Positions 41,337-49,826 of a stretch of 64,000 nt of DNA are shown piece by piece. Positions within the stretch are counted from its first letter, which is position 1, and each line of letters starts with the position of its first letter. Below the pieces are notes generated by a model. It was given only the letters and a program-made list of their open reading frames with translations. It did not search any database and was not told where the DNA came from. Source of the DNA: CAG-488 sp051881315 (lineage in GTDB: Bacteria; Bacillota; Clostridia; Oscillospirales; Acutalibacteraceae); NCBI GenBank assembly GCA_051881315.1, contig JBJEPQ010000054.1, positions 1-64,000 of the forward strand, written 5' to 3'. A program made the translations under genes and the position numbers.

Positions 41337-42170
41337 TTATTTGCCGTTACGACGTCTTACGATCATCTTGTTGGAAGCCTTCTTCTTGTTACGTGTCTTG
41401 TAACCGAGAGCCGGCTTGCCCCAAGGTGTAACAGGGCCGGGACGTCCGATAGGTGACTTACCTTCACCACCGCCGTGGGGGTGATCGTTCGGGTTCATGA
41501 CAGAACCGCGGACTGTAGGTCTCCAACCCATGTGACGCTTTCTGCCGGCGTTACCGATCTTAACGTTCTCATGGTCAAGGTTTCCGACCTGACCGACAGT
41601 AGCCATGCAGTTTGCGGGAACCTTGCGAAGCTCGCCCGAGGGAAGTCTGAGGAGGGCATATTCGCCTTCCTTAGCCATAAGCTGTGCAGCGTTACCTGCA
41701 GCTCTTGCAAGCTGTCCGCCGCGGCCGGGATAAAGCTCAACGTTGTGGATGATAGTACCTGTCGGGATATTGATGAGCGGCAGTGCGTTGCCCGGCTTGA
41801 TATCAGCGTCGGGGCCTGCCATAACCTTGTCGCCGACCTTGAGGCCTGCGGGAGCAAGGATGTAGCTCTTTACGCCGTCCTCATACTTGATGAGAGCGAT
41901 GTGAGCTGAACGGTTCGGGTCATATTCAAGTGAAACAACCTCTGCGGGAACATCAAACTTTGAACGCTTGAAGTCGATTACACGGTACTTTCTGCGGTTT
42001 GCGCCGCCGCGGTGACGTACTGTAATGCGACCGTAGTTGTTTCGTCCCGATTTATTCTTGAGCGGCTCGAGGAGGCTTCTTTCGGGAGCGACCTTTGAAA
42101 GCTCTGAATAATCTGTAACCGACATATTTCTACGTGAATTTGAAGTCGGCTTATAGACTTTGATCGACAT
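41337..42170 (-). CDS. rplB: 50S ribosomal protein L2
   Basis: The 277-residue product has the L2 core GRITVRHRGGANRRKYRVID and the peptidyl-transferase-side loop RGSVMNPNDHPHGGGEGKSP, with the conserved HPHGGG histidine. The ATG at 42170 is placed ten bases after GGAG; a GTG at 42179 is rejected. It follows rplW. Confidence 0.98.
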   Translation of the reverse strand: MSIKVYKPTSNSRRNMSVTDYSELSKVAPERSLLEPLKNKSGRNNYGRITVRHRGGANRRKYRVIDFKRSKFDVPAEVVSLEYDPNRSAHIALIKYEDGVKSYILAPAGLKVGDKVMAGPDADIKPGNALPLINIPTGTIIHNVELYPGRGGQLARAAGNAAQLMAKEGEYALLRLPSGELRKVPANCMATVGQVGNLDHENVKIGNAGRKRHMGWRPTVRGSVMNPNDHPHGGGEGKSPIGRPGPVTPWGKPALGYKTRNKKKASNKMIVRRRNGK

Positions 42171-42247
42171 TTGATTCACACTCCTTTAAGTGGCTTCGCG
42201 GAGTATGTCGAACTCCATACATTACCACCGGAATTATACGGTTTAAA

Positions 42248-42544
42248 TTACATCATGCCATCGAAGAATTCGATGGTCTTGGAATCCTCTGTAAGAGTAA
42301 CGATCGCCTTTTTCCAAGCGGCTGTGTAACCCTGAGAAACGCCCTGTCTGCGAAGCTTGCCGAGGCAGTTGATGGTGTTGACCTTAGCTACCTTAACGCC
42401 GAAAAGCTCCTCAACGGCTGCTGCGATCTCGATCTTGTTTGCATCCTTGGCAACCGAGAAGGTGTACTTCTTATCGGCTGTGCCGAGCATGCTCTCTTCA
42501 GTGATAATCGGACGGAGGATTATGTCCTGTGCTGCTTTACTCAT
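42248..42544 (-). CDS. rplW: 50S ribosomal protein L23
   Basis: The 98-residue product has DIILRPIITEESMLGTADKK and YTFSVAKDANKIEIAAAVEE, then GVKVAKVNTINCLGK. It docks trigger factor at the tunnel exit; the tig gene is at 51801-53153. Its ATG overlaps the rplD stop by four bases. Confidence 0.97.
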   Translation of the reverse strand: MSKAAQDIILRPIITEESMLGTADKKYTFSVAKDANKIEIAAAVEELFGVKVAKVNTINCLGKLRRQGVSQGYTAAWKKAIVTLTEDSKTIEFFDGMM

Positions 42545-43164
42545 GCATATACCTCCTCAATCTTTGCAACGCTGTCCTTGAGAACAAGCATTGTGTCACA
42601 ATTAAGAATGTCATAAACATTCAGTGTGTTTACGGTTGAAACCTTAACACCGGCAATGTTTCTTGCGCTTCTGTAAAGAACATCGTTGTTCTCGGGAAGA
42701 ACAAGGAGAACCTTCTTGCCTGTTTCAAGAGCTGCAAGAACCTTAGCAACTTCCTGAGTCTTGATAGCGTCAAGCTTAAGCTCGTCAAGAACTACAAGCT
42801 CCTCTGCTGCAACCTTTGAAGAGAAAGCGGACTTCATAGCAAGTCTTCTTACCTTCTTGTTGATGGAGAAGCCGTACTCTCTCGGCTTCGGGCCGTGAGC
42901 GATACCGCCGTGTGTCCACTGCGGAGCTCTTGTTGAACCCTGGCGAGCACGACCTGTGCCCTTCTGCTTCCACGGCTTCTTGCCGCCGCCGCTTACCTCT
43001 GAGCGTGTACGGGTTGACTGTGTGCCCTGACGCTGATTTGCCAAATAGTTGACTACGCAAAGGTGCATAGCGTAAGTATTCGGCTCGATTCCGAAGACAG
43101 ACTCTGCAAGAGCAAGATCGGAAACCTTCTTACCGTTCATATCGAATACTGATACATTAGGCAT
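42541..43164 (-). CDS. rplD: 50S ribosomal protein L4
   Basis: The 207-residue product has VNYLANQRQGTQSTRTRSEV and KPWKQKGTGRARQGSTRAPQ, the extended tunnel loop of L4. In E. coli L4 also represses the S10 operon through its leader RNA; the leader here (44191-44496) is structured, but any link to L4 is untested. Confidence 0.98.
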   Translation of the reverse strand: MPNVSVFDMNGKKVSDLALAESVFGIEPNTYAMHLCVVNYLANQRQGTQSTRTRSEVSGGGKKPWKQKGTGRARQGSTRAPQWTHGGIAHGPKPREYGFSINKKVRRLAMKSAFSSKVAAEELVVLDELKLDAIKTQEVAKVLAALETGKKVLLVLPENNDVLYRSARNIAGVKVSTVNTLNVYDILNCDTMLVLKDSVAKIEEVYA

Positions 43165-43182
43165 ACTTTAACACTCCTTCCG

Positions 43183-43815
43183 TTACGCTTTCTTGGCATC
43201 GGCGATAACAACGATTCCGCCCTTCGGGCCCGGAATTGCGCCCTTAACAGCGATGAGGTTGTTTTCAACGTCAACCTTAGCAATGGTTAAATTCTGAACT
43301 GTGGTGCGGTCTACACCGTAGTGACCTGCAAGCTTCTTTCCCTTGTAAACACGGGAAGGAGTTGAACAAGCACCCAACGAACCGGCGTGTCTTGCAACAG
43401 GACCTGTACCGTGAGACTCTCTGAGTCTTGCAAAGTTCCAGCGCTTGATGGAACCTGCCGTACCGTGACCCTTGCTTGTGCCGATAACGTCAACCTTGTC
43501 GCCTACTGCGAACACATCGGCCTTGAGGAGATCGCCTACATTAACGTCTGCAATGTTCTCAAGACGGAACTCCTTGAGTACCTTCTTGGGAGCAACATCG
43601 TTCTTAGCGAAGTGTCCCTTCATAGCCTTGTTGACTCTCTGAGCCTTGACGTCACCGAAGCCGACCTGAACAGCCTCATAGCCGTCGTTCTCGATCGTCT
43701 TCTTCTGTGTGATAACACACGGACCTGCTTCAACGACTGTTACGGGGATTACATTACCCTTTTCGTCGAAGATCTGCGTCATACCGATTTTCTTTCCGAT
43801 AAGACCTTTTTTCAT
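43183..43815 (-). CDS. rplC: 50S ribosomal protein L3
   Basis: The 210-residue product begins MKKGLIGKKIGMTQIFDEKG and has FARLRESHGTGPVARHAGSLG and the long internal loop that reaches the peptidyl transferase centre. Pleuromutilin-resistance positions are in that loop; no interpretation is made here. Confidence 0.98.
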   Translation of the reverse strand: MKKGLIGKKIGMTQIFDEKGNVIPVTVVEAGPCVITQKKTIENDGYEAVQVGFGDVKAQRVNKAMKGHFAKNDVAPKKVLKEFRLENIADVNVGDLLKADVFAVGDKVDVIGTSKGHGTAGSIKRWNFARLRESHGTGPVARHAGSLGACSTPSRVYKGKKLAGHYGVDRTTVQNLTIAKVDVENNLIAVKGAIPGPKGGIVVIADAKKA

Positions 43816-43878
43816 ATAGATTTTCCTCCTTATAGGTTATTGGTTGGCAACTGCGCCAACTTGACCTGTTAGCGTGGA

Positions 43879-44190
43879 TCAGAGCTTGATCTCGATCTCT
43901 ACGCCGGCAGGAAGCTCAAGACCTCTCAAAGCGTCAACGGTCTTAGCTGACGGTCTGATGATGTCGATAAGCCTTTTGTGTGTGCGCTGTTCAAACTGCT
44001 CTCTGGAGTCCTTGTACTTGTGAACAGCACGAAGGATCGTAACGACCTCTTTCTCTGTCGGAAGGGGAACGGGACCTGAAACCTGAGCGCCTGTGCGCTT
44101 AGCAGTCTCAACGATCTTCTCCGCTGCCTTGTCAACGAGATTGTGGTCATAGCCCTTCAATCTGATTCTGATTTTTCCCTTTACTGCCAT
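43879..44190 (-). CDS. rpsJ: 30S ribosomal protein S10
   Basis: The 103-residue product has KIRIRLKGYDHNLVDKAAEK and the loop VSGPVPLPTEKEVVTILRAV, the S10 signatures. It is also the NusE antitermination factor. It is the first gene of the operon. rpsL, rpsG, fusA and tuf, which often lie upstream, are not present here; an unrelated gene occupies that side. Confidence 0.98.
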   Translation of the reverse strand: MAVKGKIRIRLKGYDHNLVDKAAEKIVETAKRTGAQVSGPVPLPTEKEVVTILRAVHKYKDSREQFEQRTHKRLIDIIRPSAKTVDALRGLELPAGVEIEIKL

Positions 44191-44496
44191 GATTTTGCCT
44201 CCTTACAAAGTTTGGCGGGCAACGTTTAAAACCTAATTTCGCAACGTTTCCGGGTGTTTCCACCCTCTGCATTTAAAAACCGGAAATGGGTTAGTTTCCG
44301 GGATAGTGCATTTAATGAGGTTTTAAACGCACATACATACGCAGATCTGCTAAGGGATAGCAAATCCGTGCTGTAGGTTATTAAATCGCCCGGTTTTAAA
44401 TCGGACATACTCCGTGAGAATTCCCGACTTCAAAGAGCCGCCACCTCTCACATCTACGCATATCTACGCACTAAACTACATAATAATATAGCATGC
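44191..44496 (-). promoter_or_regulatory. Structured leader of the S10 operon
   Basis: About 300 nt separate the promoter from rpsJ. GTTTAAAACCT (44224-44234) and AGGTTTTAAAC (44318-44328) form a perfect 11-bp outer stem. It encloses CCGGAAA...TTTCCGG (44280-44300) and GGGTG...CACCC-type (44252-44265) hairpins. This multibranch fold could be a ribosomal-protein autoregulatory site, by analogy with other r-protein leaders. No T tract follows the outer stem, so transcription termination is not supported. No gene was found in it. Confidence 0.6.
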
Positions 44497-44502
44497 TTGA
44501 GT

Positions 44503-44531
44503 ATGATAACACATATTCCGGATAAATGCAA
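44503..44531 (-). promoter_or_regulatory. Promoter of the S10-spc-alpha operon
   Basis: On the minus strand TTGCAT (44526-44531) and TATCAT (44503-44508) are 17 bp apart with an extended -10 (TGTTATCAT). It is the only good promoter seen for the 15-kb operon. Confidence 0.75.
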
Positions 44532-44575
44532 GCATTTTTTTAATATTTTTAAAAAATTTTTTTGCCGAAAAAATG

Positions 44576-44613
44576 CCCCGGAAGCAAGCAGTATCAAGGC
44601 TTTCGGGGTTTTT
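44576..44613. terminator. Terminator-like hairpin upstream of the S10 promoter
   Basis: CCCCGGAAGC pairs with GCTTTCGGGG (one G-T pair), followed by five T on the plus strand and a T-rich run on the other side. It may insulate the S10 promoter from the divergent hydrolase gene. The rest of 44614-44820 holds only a small AGACGG/CCGTCT hairpin (44741-44766). Confidence 0.5.
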
Positions 44614-44823
44614 ATTCGCTCACTTGCCTGTTATTTCCATATACGCTGTTTTGCACAAAAACCGCACCCATATATTGTGGTTTATGACCATTGACAAAAA
44701 GCCGTTTTATCCACAGTAAAAAATACATATATAATAGTATAGACGGATTATTCCGTTTTGCCGTCTGTTTTATTCGGCATTTTGCTTTGATTTGCCAAAA
44801 GAGTAGATTATTTTCATCTTAAC

Positions 44824-44832
44824 TGCTATAAT
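44824..44832 (+). promoter_or_regulatory. Extended -10 promoter of the alpha/beta hydrolase gene
   Basis: TGCTATAAT lies 30 bp before the ATG. No good -35 box is seen at 17 bp. The same TGCTATAAT box occurs before tig and the GPH transporter gene. Confidence 0.6.
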
Positions 44833-44861
44833 ATAGGTACTAACCGAAAGGCAGTGATAAA

Positions 44862-45782
44862 ATGAAAAAAGTAATCAGCTTAATCCTTGTTTTTGTTCTG
44901 GCATTTTCCTTTTCTTCCGCTGCGTTCGCCGGGGAAGAATTTAAGCCCTATCCCGACAGTCAGTTTTTTGAGTACGGCGACTACGACATTCATTACAGGA
45001 TAATTCCTGCAAAGTCGGATTTCAAGGGCAGAATCCTGATGCTTCACGGCTTCCTTTGTTCAACCTTTTCGTGGCAGAATATGGCTGATGAGATGAGCGC
45101 CGACGGCTACGAATGTGTGCTTGTCGATCTCCCGGACTTCGGCTATTCCACAAGAGAAACAAAGGATATGGAGATCGTTGACCGTGAGGAGCTTGTAAAA
45201 CAGCTTATGCTCAGTATCGCCCCTGCCAAAGAATGGATAATTGCAGGTCACTCGATGGGCGGCGGAGTTGCAATAAACCTTGCGATCGAAATGCCCGTCA
45301 AGGCTCTGCTCCTCTACTGTCCGTGTCCGCAGAATGAATTTCCGCAGTGGGCAAAAGGCATATGCACATCGCCCGCAATGGAATTTGCAATGAATGTGTT
45401 TTTCAAATACTTCACGAAAATCACGCCGCTTGTCCGCATGGTGATTTATGCCGCAACGAACGACCTTGATTTTGCATTGTCCTACGATGTCAGCGGAGTG
45501 ACCGCTCCCGTGCAGTACAACGGCTTCGGCGCAGGAATGTGCGAGATGATGTATAATGTCAGACCGACCGATATGGCAAACACGGATAAAATCACCTGTC
45601 CCGTCCTTCTCTGTCAGGCGGAGAAAGATATCATCCTCACAGGCTCAATCAAAACGCAGGTCAACGACGCTTTCCCGAATGCCGAGAAATACACAGTTGC
45701 AAACGGAGGTCATCAGTGCATCGAAAACAGAGCGACGGAGCTTTCCGAGGTCACAACCGAATTTCTTAACGCACACAAATAA
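44862..45782 (+). CDS. Secreted alpha/beta hydrolase
   Basis: The 306-residue product has a signal peptide (KKVISLILVFVLAFSFSSAAFA, likely cleavage after AFA at about residue 23). An alpha/beta-hydrolase fold follows: HGF oxyanion region (LMLHGFLCSTFSW), nucleophile elbow GHSMGGG (Ser about 130), acid in CQAEKDIIL and His in NGGHQCI. The lipobox is absent, so it is probably released or wall-associated. Lipase/esterase and haloperoxidase-like families share these motifs; the substrate is unknown. It stands alone with its own promoter and terminator. Confidence 0.88.
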   Translation: MKKVISLILVFVLAFSFSSAAFAGEEFKPYPDSQFFEYGDYDIHYRIIPAKSDFKGRILMLHGFLCSTFSWQNMADEMSADGYECVLVDLPDFGYSTRETKDMEIVDREELVKQLMLSIAPAKEWIIAGHSMGGGVAINLAIEMPVKALLLYCPCPQNEFPQWAKGICTSPAMEFAMNVFFKYFTKITPLVRMVIYAATNDLDFALSYDVSGVTAPVQYNGFGAGMCEMMYNVRPTDMANTDKITCPVLLCQAEKDIILTGSIKTQVNDAFPNAEKYTVANGGHQCIENRATELSEVTTEFLNAHK

Positions 45783-45795
45783 TTGAACATAATAA

Positions 45796-45831
45796 AATGG
45801 CTTGTATCGGATATTTCCAATACAAGCCATT
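45796..45831. terminator. Bidirectional terminator between the hydrolase gene and por
   Basis: AATGGCTTGTAT (45796-45807) and ATACAAGCCATT (45820-45831) form a perfect 12-bp stem flanked by T-rich runs on both strands. A very similar hairpin stands at the other side of por (about 49733-49769). Confidence 0.8.
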
Positions 45832-45860
45832 ATTATTTATTCCGTTATTTTATTCGGAAA

Positions 45861-48800
45861 TTATTCCTCTGTACCGTAGAGCTTAACAAGCTTCTGGAGG
45901 TGAGCATAGCGATCCTTTGCGCCGTCCTCTGCCTTCTCGAAGAGCTTTTCTGCTCTCTCCGGGAACGAACGTGTAAGAGCTGAGTAACGAGCCTCGTTCA
46001 TAAGGAATGCACGGTAACCCTCTGTTGCGGGAACCTTGGAGTCAACTGTGAACGGGTTCTTGCCCTCTGCCTTGAGTGCCGGATTGTAGCGGAACATATT
46101 CCAGTAGCCGCAGTCAACAGCTCTCTTCATCTCTGCCTGGCAGTTAACCATACCGCCCTTGATGCTGTGCATCTCGCAGGGAGCGTAACCGATAACAAGT
46201 GACGGTCCCGGATAAGCCTCAGCTTCCTGGAGAGCCTTGAGAGTCTGGTTCTGGTCTGCGCCCATAGCGATCTGTGCAACATAGATGTAGCCGTAGGACA
46301 TTGCGATCTCAGCAAGGCTCTTCTTAGCGATTGCCTTACCTGCCGCTGCGAACTGTGCAACCTGACCGATCTGAGAAGCCTTAGAAGCCTGTCCGCCTGT
46401 ATTTGAGTAAACCTCGGTATCGAATACCATAACGTTTACATCCTCGCCCGAAGCAAGAACGTGATCGAGTCCGCCGAAGCCGATATCGTATGCCCAGCCG
46501 TCGCCGCCGAAGATCCATACGGACTTCTTGGAAAGGTAATCCTTCTGAGCAAGGATCTCCTTAGCTGCGTCACAGCCGCACTTCTCAAGCTCTGCAACAA
46601 GAGCTTCCGTTGCTTCGCCGTTCTTTGCGCCGTCATTAACTGTTGCAAGGTAAGCGTCCGCAGCAGCCTTAACCTCTGCCTTTACGCCGTCCTTAGCTGC
46701 AAGAGCCTCAACCTTTTCGATGAGGTTGCTTCTGATAGCCTGCTGACCGAGATACATACCGTAGCCGTGCTCTGCGTTATCCTCAAAGAGGGAGTTTGCC
46801 CAAGCCGGTCCCTTGCCGTTCTTGTCGGTGGTGTACGGTGATGTGCCTGCGGGGCCGCCCCAGATTGAAGAACAACCTGTTGCGTTGGAGATATACATTC
46901 TGTCGCCGAAGAGCTGAGTGATAAGACGAGCGTATGATGTCTCTGCACAGCCTGCGCAAGAGCCTGAGAACTCAAGGAGAGGCTTCTTGTACTGGCTGGA
47001 GATAACGTTGATCTTAGCTGTGAGATCCTTCTTCTCGTCAACATTGGCAACACAGTAATCGAATGCTGCCTGCTGCTCGTCCTGGCTCTCACGGGATACC
47101 ATCTTGAGTGAATTTGTCGGGCAAACGCCTACGCAGACGCCGCAGCCCATACAATCCATCGGTGATACTGCAAGAGTATATGTGTAGTTTGTCTTTACGA
47201 TCGGCTTCGGAGCAAACTTTGTAACTGCCGGAGCTGCTGCCTTCTCCTCATCATTGAGGGCGAAAGGTCTGATCGTAGCATGAGGACAAACATATGCGCA
47301 CTTGTTACACTTTGCGCAGGTCTCTGCGTTCCACTCGGGAACCATAACCGCAACGCCGCGCTTCTCATATGCCGATGCGCCCTGCTCGAACGTACCGTCA
47401 ACGTGCTTCTCAAAGTTGCCGACTGTAAGCTCATAACCGTCCATATGACCTACGGGCTTCATGATGCTCTCAACCTGCTCAACAAGCTTTGCCGGACCCT
47501 CGGTCTTAACCTCGACCTCAGCGTCAACAGCGTCTGCCCAGTCAGCCGGAACGTCGATCTTAACGAATGCCGTTGCACCTGCGTCAATGGCCTTTTCGTT
47601 CATCTCAACGATTTCTTTACCCTTCTTCATAAACTTCTGAGCCTTTTCCTTCATGTAGCCGATAGCCTCGTCAACAGGAAGAACCTTTGCAAGAGCAAAG
47701 AAAGCGGACTGAAGAACTGTATTTGTACGCTTGCCGAGACCGATCTCTGCGGCAATGTCAATAGCGTTAACCGTGTAAAGCTGAATGTTGTTCTTTGCGA
47801 TGTAGCGCTTTGTCTCAGCGTTCATCTTCTCAGCAAGCTCAGCGGCATCCCACTGGCAGTTGATGAGGAATACTCCGCCCGGCTTAACATCGTTGACCAT
47901 CTTGTAGCCTTTTTCGATGTATGACGGGTTGTGGCAGGCAACGAAGTCAGCCTTGTTTACATAATAGGGGCTCTTGATCGGCTCGTCACCGAAACGAAGA
48001 TGGGAGATAGTGATACCGCCGGTCTTCTTAGAGTCATACTGGAAATATGCCTGAGCATACTTATCTGTGTGGTCACCGATGATCTTGATGGAGTCCTTGT
48101 TTGCGCCGACTGTACCGTCGCCGCCGAGTCCCCAGAACTTGCACTCGATCGTGCTCTCGGCCGCTGTGTTCGGAGACGGCTTCTCTTCGAGTGAAAGATA
48201 AGTTACATCGTCTGTGATACCGATTGTGAAGTGAGCCTTGGGAGCGTCCTTCTTGAGCTCGTCATAAACAGCGAATACGCTTGACGGCGGTGTATCCTTG
48301 GAACCGAGACCGTAACGGCCGCCGATAACCTTGATACCGTCCTTGCCTGCTGCGTTGAGAGCGGCAACAACGTCAAGGAAGAGAGGCTCACCGATTGAGC
48401 CGGGCTCCTTCGTTCTGTCAAGAACAGCAAGCTTCTTGCATGTTGCGGGAATAGCCTCAACGAACTTCTCAACCGAGAAAGGTCTGTAAAGACGAACCTT
48501 GATAAGACCTACCTTCTCGCCCTTAGCGGTGAGGTAGTCGATAACTTCCTCTGCAACGTCGCAGATTGAACCCATAGCAACGATAACGTTCTCTGCGTCC
48601 TCTGCACCGTAGTAGTTGAAGAGCTTATAGTTTGTGCCAAGCTTAGCGTTGACCTTGTCCATGTACTTCTCAACTATAGCCGGAGCTGCGTCATAGTACT
48701 TGTTGCAGGCCTCACGATGCTGGAAGAAGATATCGTCGTTCTCGTGAGAACCGCGCATTACGGGATGCTCAGGATTGAGTGCTCTCTCTCTGAAAGCGGC

Positions 48801-49400
48801 AACTGCATCCATATCGCACATTTCCTTGAGATCGTCATAATCCCAGACTTCGATCTTCTGAATCTCGTGAGAGGTACGGAAGCCGTCGAAGAAGTTGATG
48901 AAAGGAACTCTGCCCTCGATAGCTGCAAGGTGAGCGACTGCACCGAGATCCATAACTTCCTGCGGATTTGTTTCAGCGAGCATTGCGAAACCTGTCTGAC
49001 GGCAGGCATAAACGTCTGAATGATCACCGAAGATGTTGAGAGCATGAGAAGCTACGCAACGGGCTGATACGTGGAATACGCAGGGAAGAAGCTCACCGGC
49101 GATCTTGTACATATTGGGGATCATGAGGAGAAGTCCCTGAGAAGCCGTATAGGTCGTTGTCAGAGCGCCTGCTGCAAGAGAGCCGTGAACGGTACCTGAT
49201 GCACCTGCCTCGGACTGCATTTCTGCAACCTTAACTGTTGTGCCGAAAATGTTCTTACGACCCTGAGCCGACCACTGATCAACGTAGTCTGCCATCGGGC
49301 TTGACGGAGTGATAGGATAGATACCCGCAACTTCCGTAAACGCATATGATACGTGAGCGGCGGCGGTGTTACCATCCATGGTTAACTTTTTTCTTGCCAT
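45861..49400 (-). CDS. nifJ: Pyruvate:ferredoxin (flavodoxin) oxidoreductase
   Basis: The 1179-residue single-chain enzyme oxidises pyruvate with CoA to acetyl-CoA, CO2 and reduced ferredoxin, the central fermentation step in strict anaerobes. In order it has an N-terminal pyrimidine-binding domain (AAHVSYAFTEVAGIYPITPSSPMADYV), the CoA/transketolase-like and gamma domains, two [4Fe-4S] motifs (CAKCNKCAYVCP and CMGCGVCVGVCP) and a C-terminal TPP domain with SGSCAGCAETSYARL and GDGWAYDIGFGGLDHVLASG. All eight ferredoxin-type Cys are present. AAGGAGG precedes ATG 49400, with a strong promoter upstream. Confidence 0.97.
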   Translation of the reverse strand: MARKKLTMDGNTAAAHVSYAFTEVAGIYPITPSSPMADYVDQWSAQGRKNIFGTTVKVAEMQSEAGASGTVHGSLAAGALTTTYTASQGLLLMIPNMYKIAGELLPCVFHVSARCVASHALNIFGDHSDVYACRQTGFAMLAETNPQEVMDLGAVAHLAAIEGRVPFINFFDGFRTSHEIQKIEVWDYDDLKEMCDMDAVAAFRERALNPEHPVMRGSHENDDIFFQHREACNKYYDAAPAIVEKYMDKVNAKLGTNYKLFNYYGAEDAENVIVAMGSICDVAEEVIDYLTAKGEKVGLIKVRLYRPFSVEKFVEAIPATCKKLAVLDRTKEPGSIGEPLFLDVVAALNAAGKDGIKVIGGRYGLGSKDTPPSSVFAVYDELKKDAPKAHFTIGITDDVTYLSLEEKPSPNTAAESTIECKFWGLGGDGTVGANKDSIKIIGDHTDKYAQAYFQYDSKKTGGITISHLRFGDEPIKSPYYVNKADFVACHNPSYIEKGYKMVNDVKPGGVFLINCQWDAAELAEKMNAETKRYIAKNNIQLYTVNAIDIAAEIGLGKRTNTVLQSAFFALAKVLPVDEAIGYMKEKAQKFMKKGKEIVEMNEKAIDAGATAFVKIDVPADWADAVDAEVEVKTEGPAKLVEQVESIMKPVGHMDGYELTVGNFEKHVDGTFEQGASAYEKRGVAVMVPEWNAETCAKCNKCAYVCPHATIRPFALNDEEKAAAPAVTKFAPKPIVKTNYTYTLAVSPMDCMGCGVCVGVCPTNSLKMVSRESQDEQQAAFDYCVANVDEKKDLTAKINVISSQYKKPLLEFSGSCAGCAETSYARLITQLFGDRMYISNATGCSSIWGGPAGTSPYTTDKNGKGPAWANSLFEDNAEHGYGMYLGQQAIRSNLIEKVEALAAKDGVKAEVKAAADAYLATVNDGAKNGEATEALVAELEKCGCDAAKEILAQKDYLSKKSVWIFGGDGWAYDIGFGGLDHVLASGEDVNVMVFDTEVYSNTGGQASKASQIGQVAQFAAAGKAIAKKSLAEIAMSYGYIYVAQIAMGADQNQTLKALQEAEAYPGPSLVIGYAPCEMHSIKGGMVNCQAEMKRAVDCGYWNMFRYNPALKAEGKNPFTVDSKVPATEGYRAFLMNEARYSALTRSFPERAEKLFEKAEDGAKDRYAHLQKLVKLYGTEE

Positions 49401-49449
49401 TCTTTGTTCCTCCTTGTAAAGTTAATAGCAATCTAATTTACCACCCATA

Positions 49450-49478
49450 ATAATACCACGTTATTTTTGAGATGTAAA
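49450..49478 (-). promoter_or_regulatory. Promoter of the pyruvate:ferredoxin oxidoreductase gene
   Basis: On the minus strand TTTACA (49473-49478) and TATTAT (49450-49455) are 17 bp apart, about 50 bp upstream of the ATG. Confidence 0.75.
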
Positions 49479-49610
49479 CATTATTGAGAGATTTTTTTCA
49501 ACTTTTTATTCCCGTTTCTGCCAAAATCAGGCGTTTATCTGCTTTTTTACTTAAAAATTTTTAAATTTTTTCGGTTTTTAAAAATCCTGCATAAGAAAAT
49601 AAAGAAAACG

Positions 49611-49816
49611 GGGCTGCCGCAATAAGATGAAGAAGCCGTTTTCTTCCGATGCCCGGCGTATGTGTATACGTCAAATCGGAAAAACGGCTAAAAGAAACAC
49701 ATATTTTTAATTTATTCTAAATAAGAAATATCAAGGCTTGTATCGGTATAAAAATCCAATACAAGCCTTTCAATTTAATTATTGTTTCTTTTGGTCTTCG
49801 CTTAGTGCGGCAGCCC
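49611..49816. mobile_element. MITE-like element with 22-23 bp terminal inverted repeats
   Basis: The left end GGGCTGCCGCAATAAGATGA and the reverse complement of the right end, GGGCTGCCGCACTAAGCGAA, match over 22-23 bp with few differences. The first 10 bp (49611-49620 and 49807-49816) are identical. Inside are a long hairpin, 49635-49650 with 49675-49688, and a GGCTTGTATCGG...CCAATACAAGCC hairpin. No transposase gene or clear target duplication is seen. It ends 11 bp after the clpX stop and probably also supplies its terminator. Confidence 0.6.
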
Positions 49817-49826
49817 GATTATATTA

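Noticed and set aside
44226..44408. 60-codon frame in the S10 leader
   Set aside because: It has no ribosome-binding site and overlaps the predicted leader stems; the sequence shows no protein-like pattern.
47280..47924. 214-codon open frame on the plus strand
   Set aside because: It is antisense to the pyruvate:ferredoxin oxidoreductase gene, whose motifs fully explain the region.
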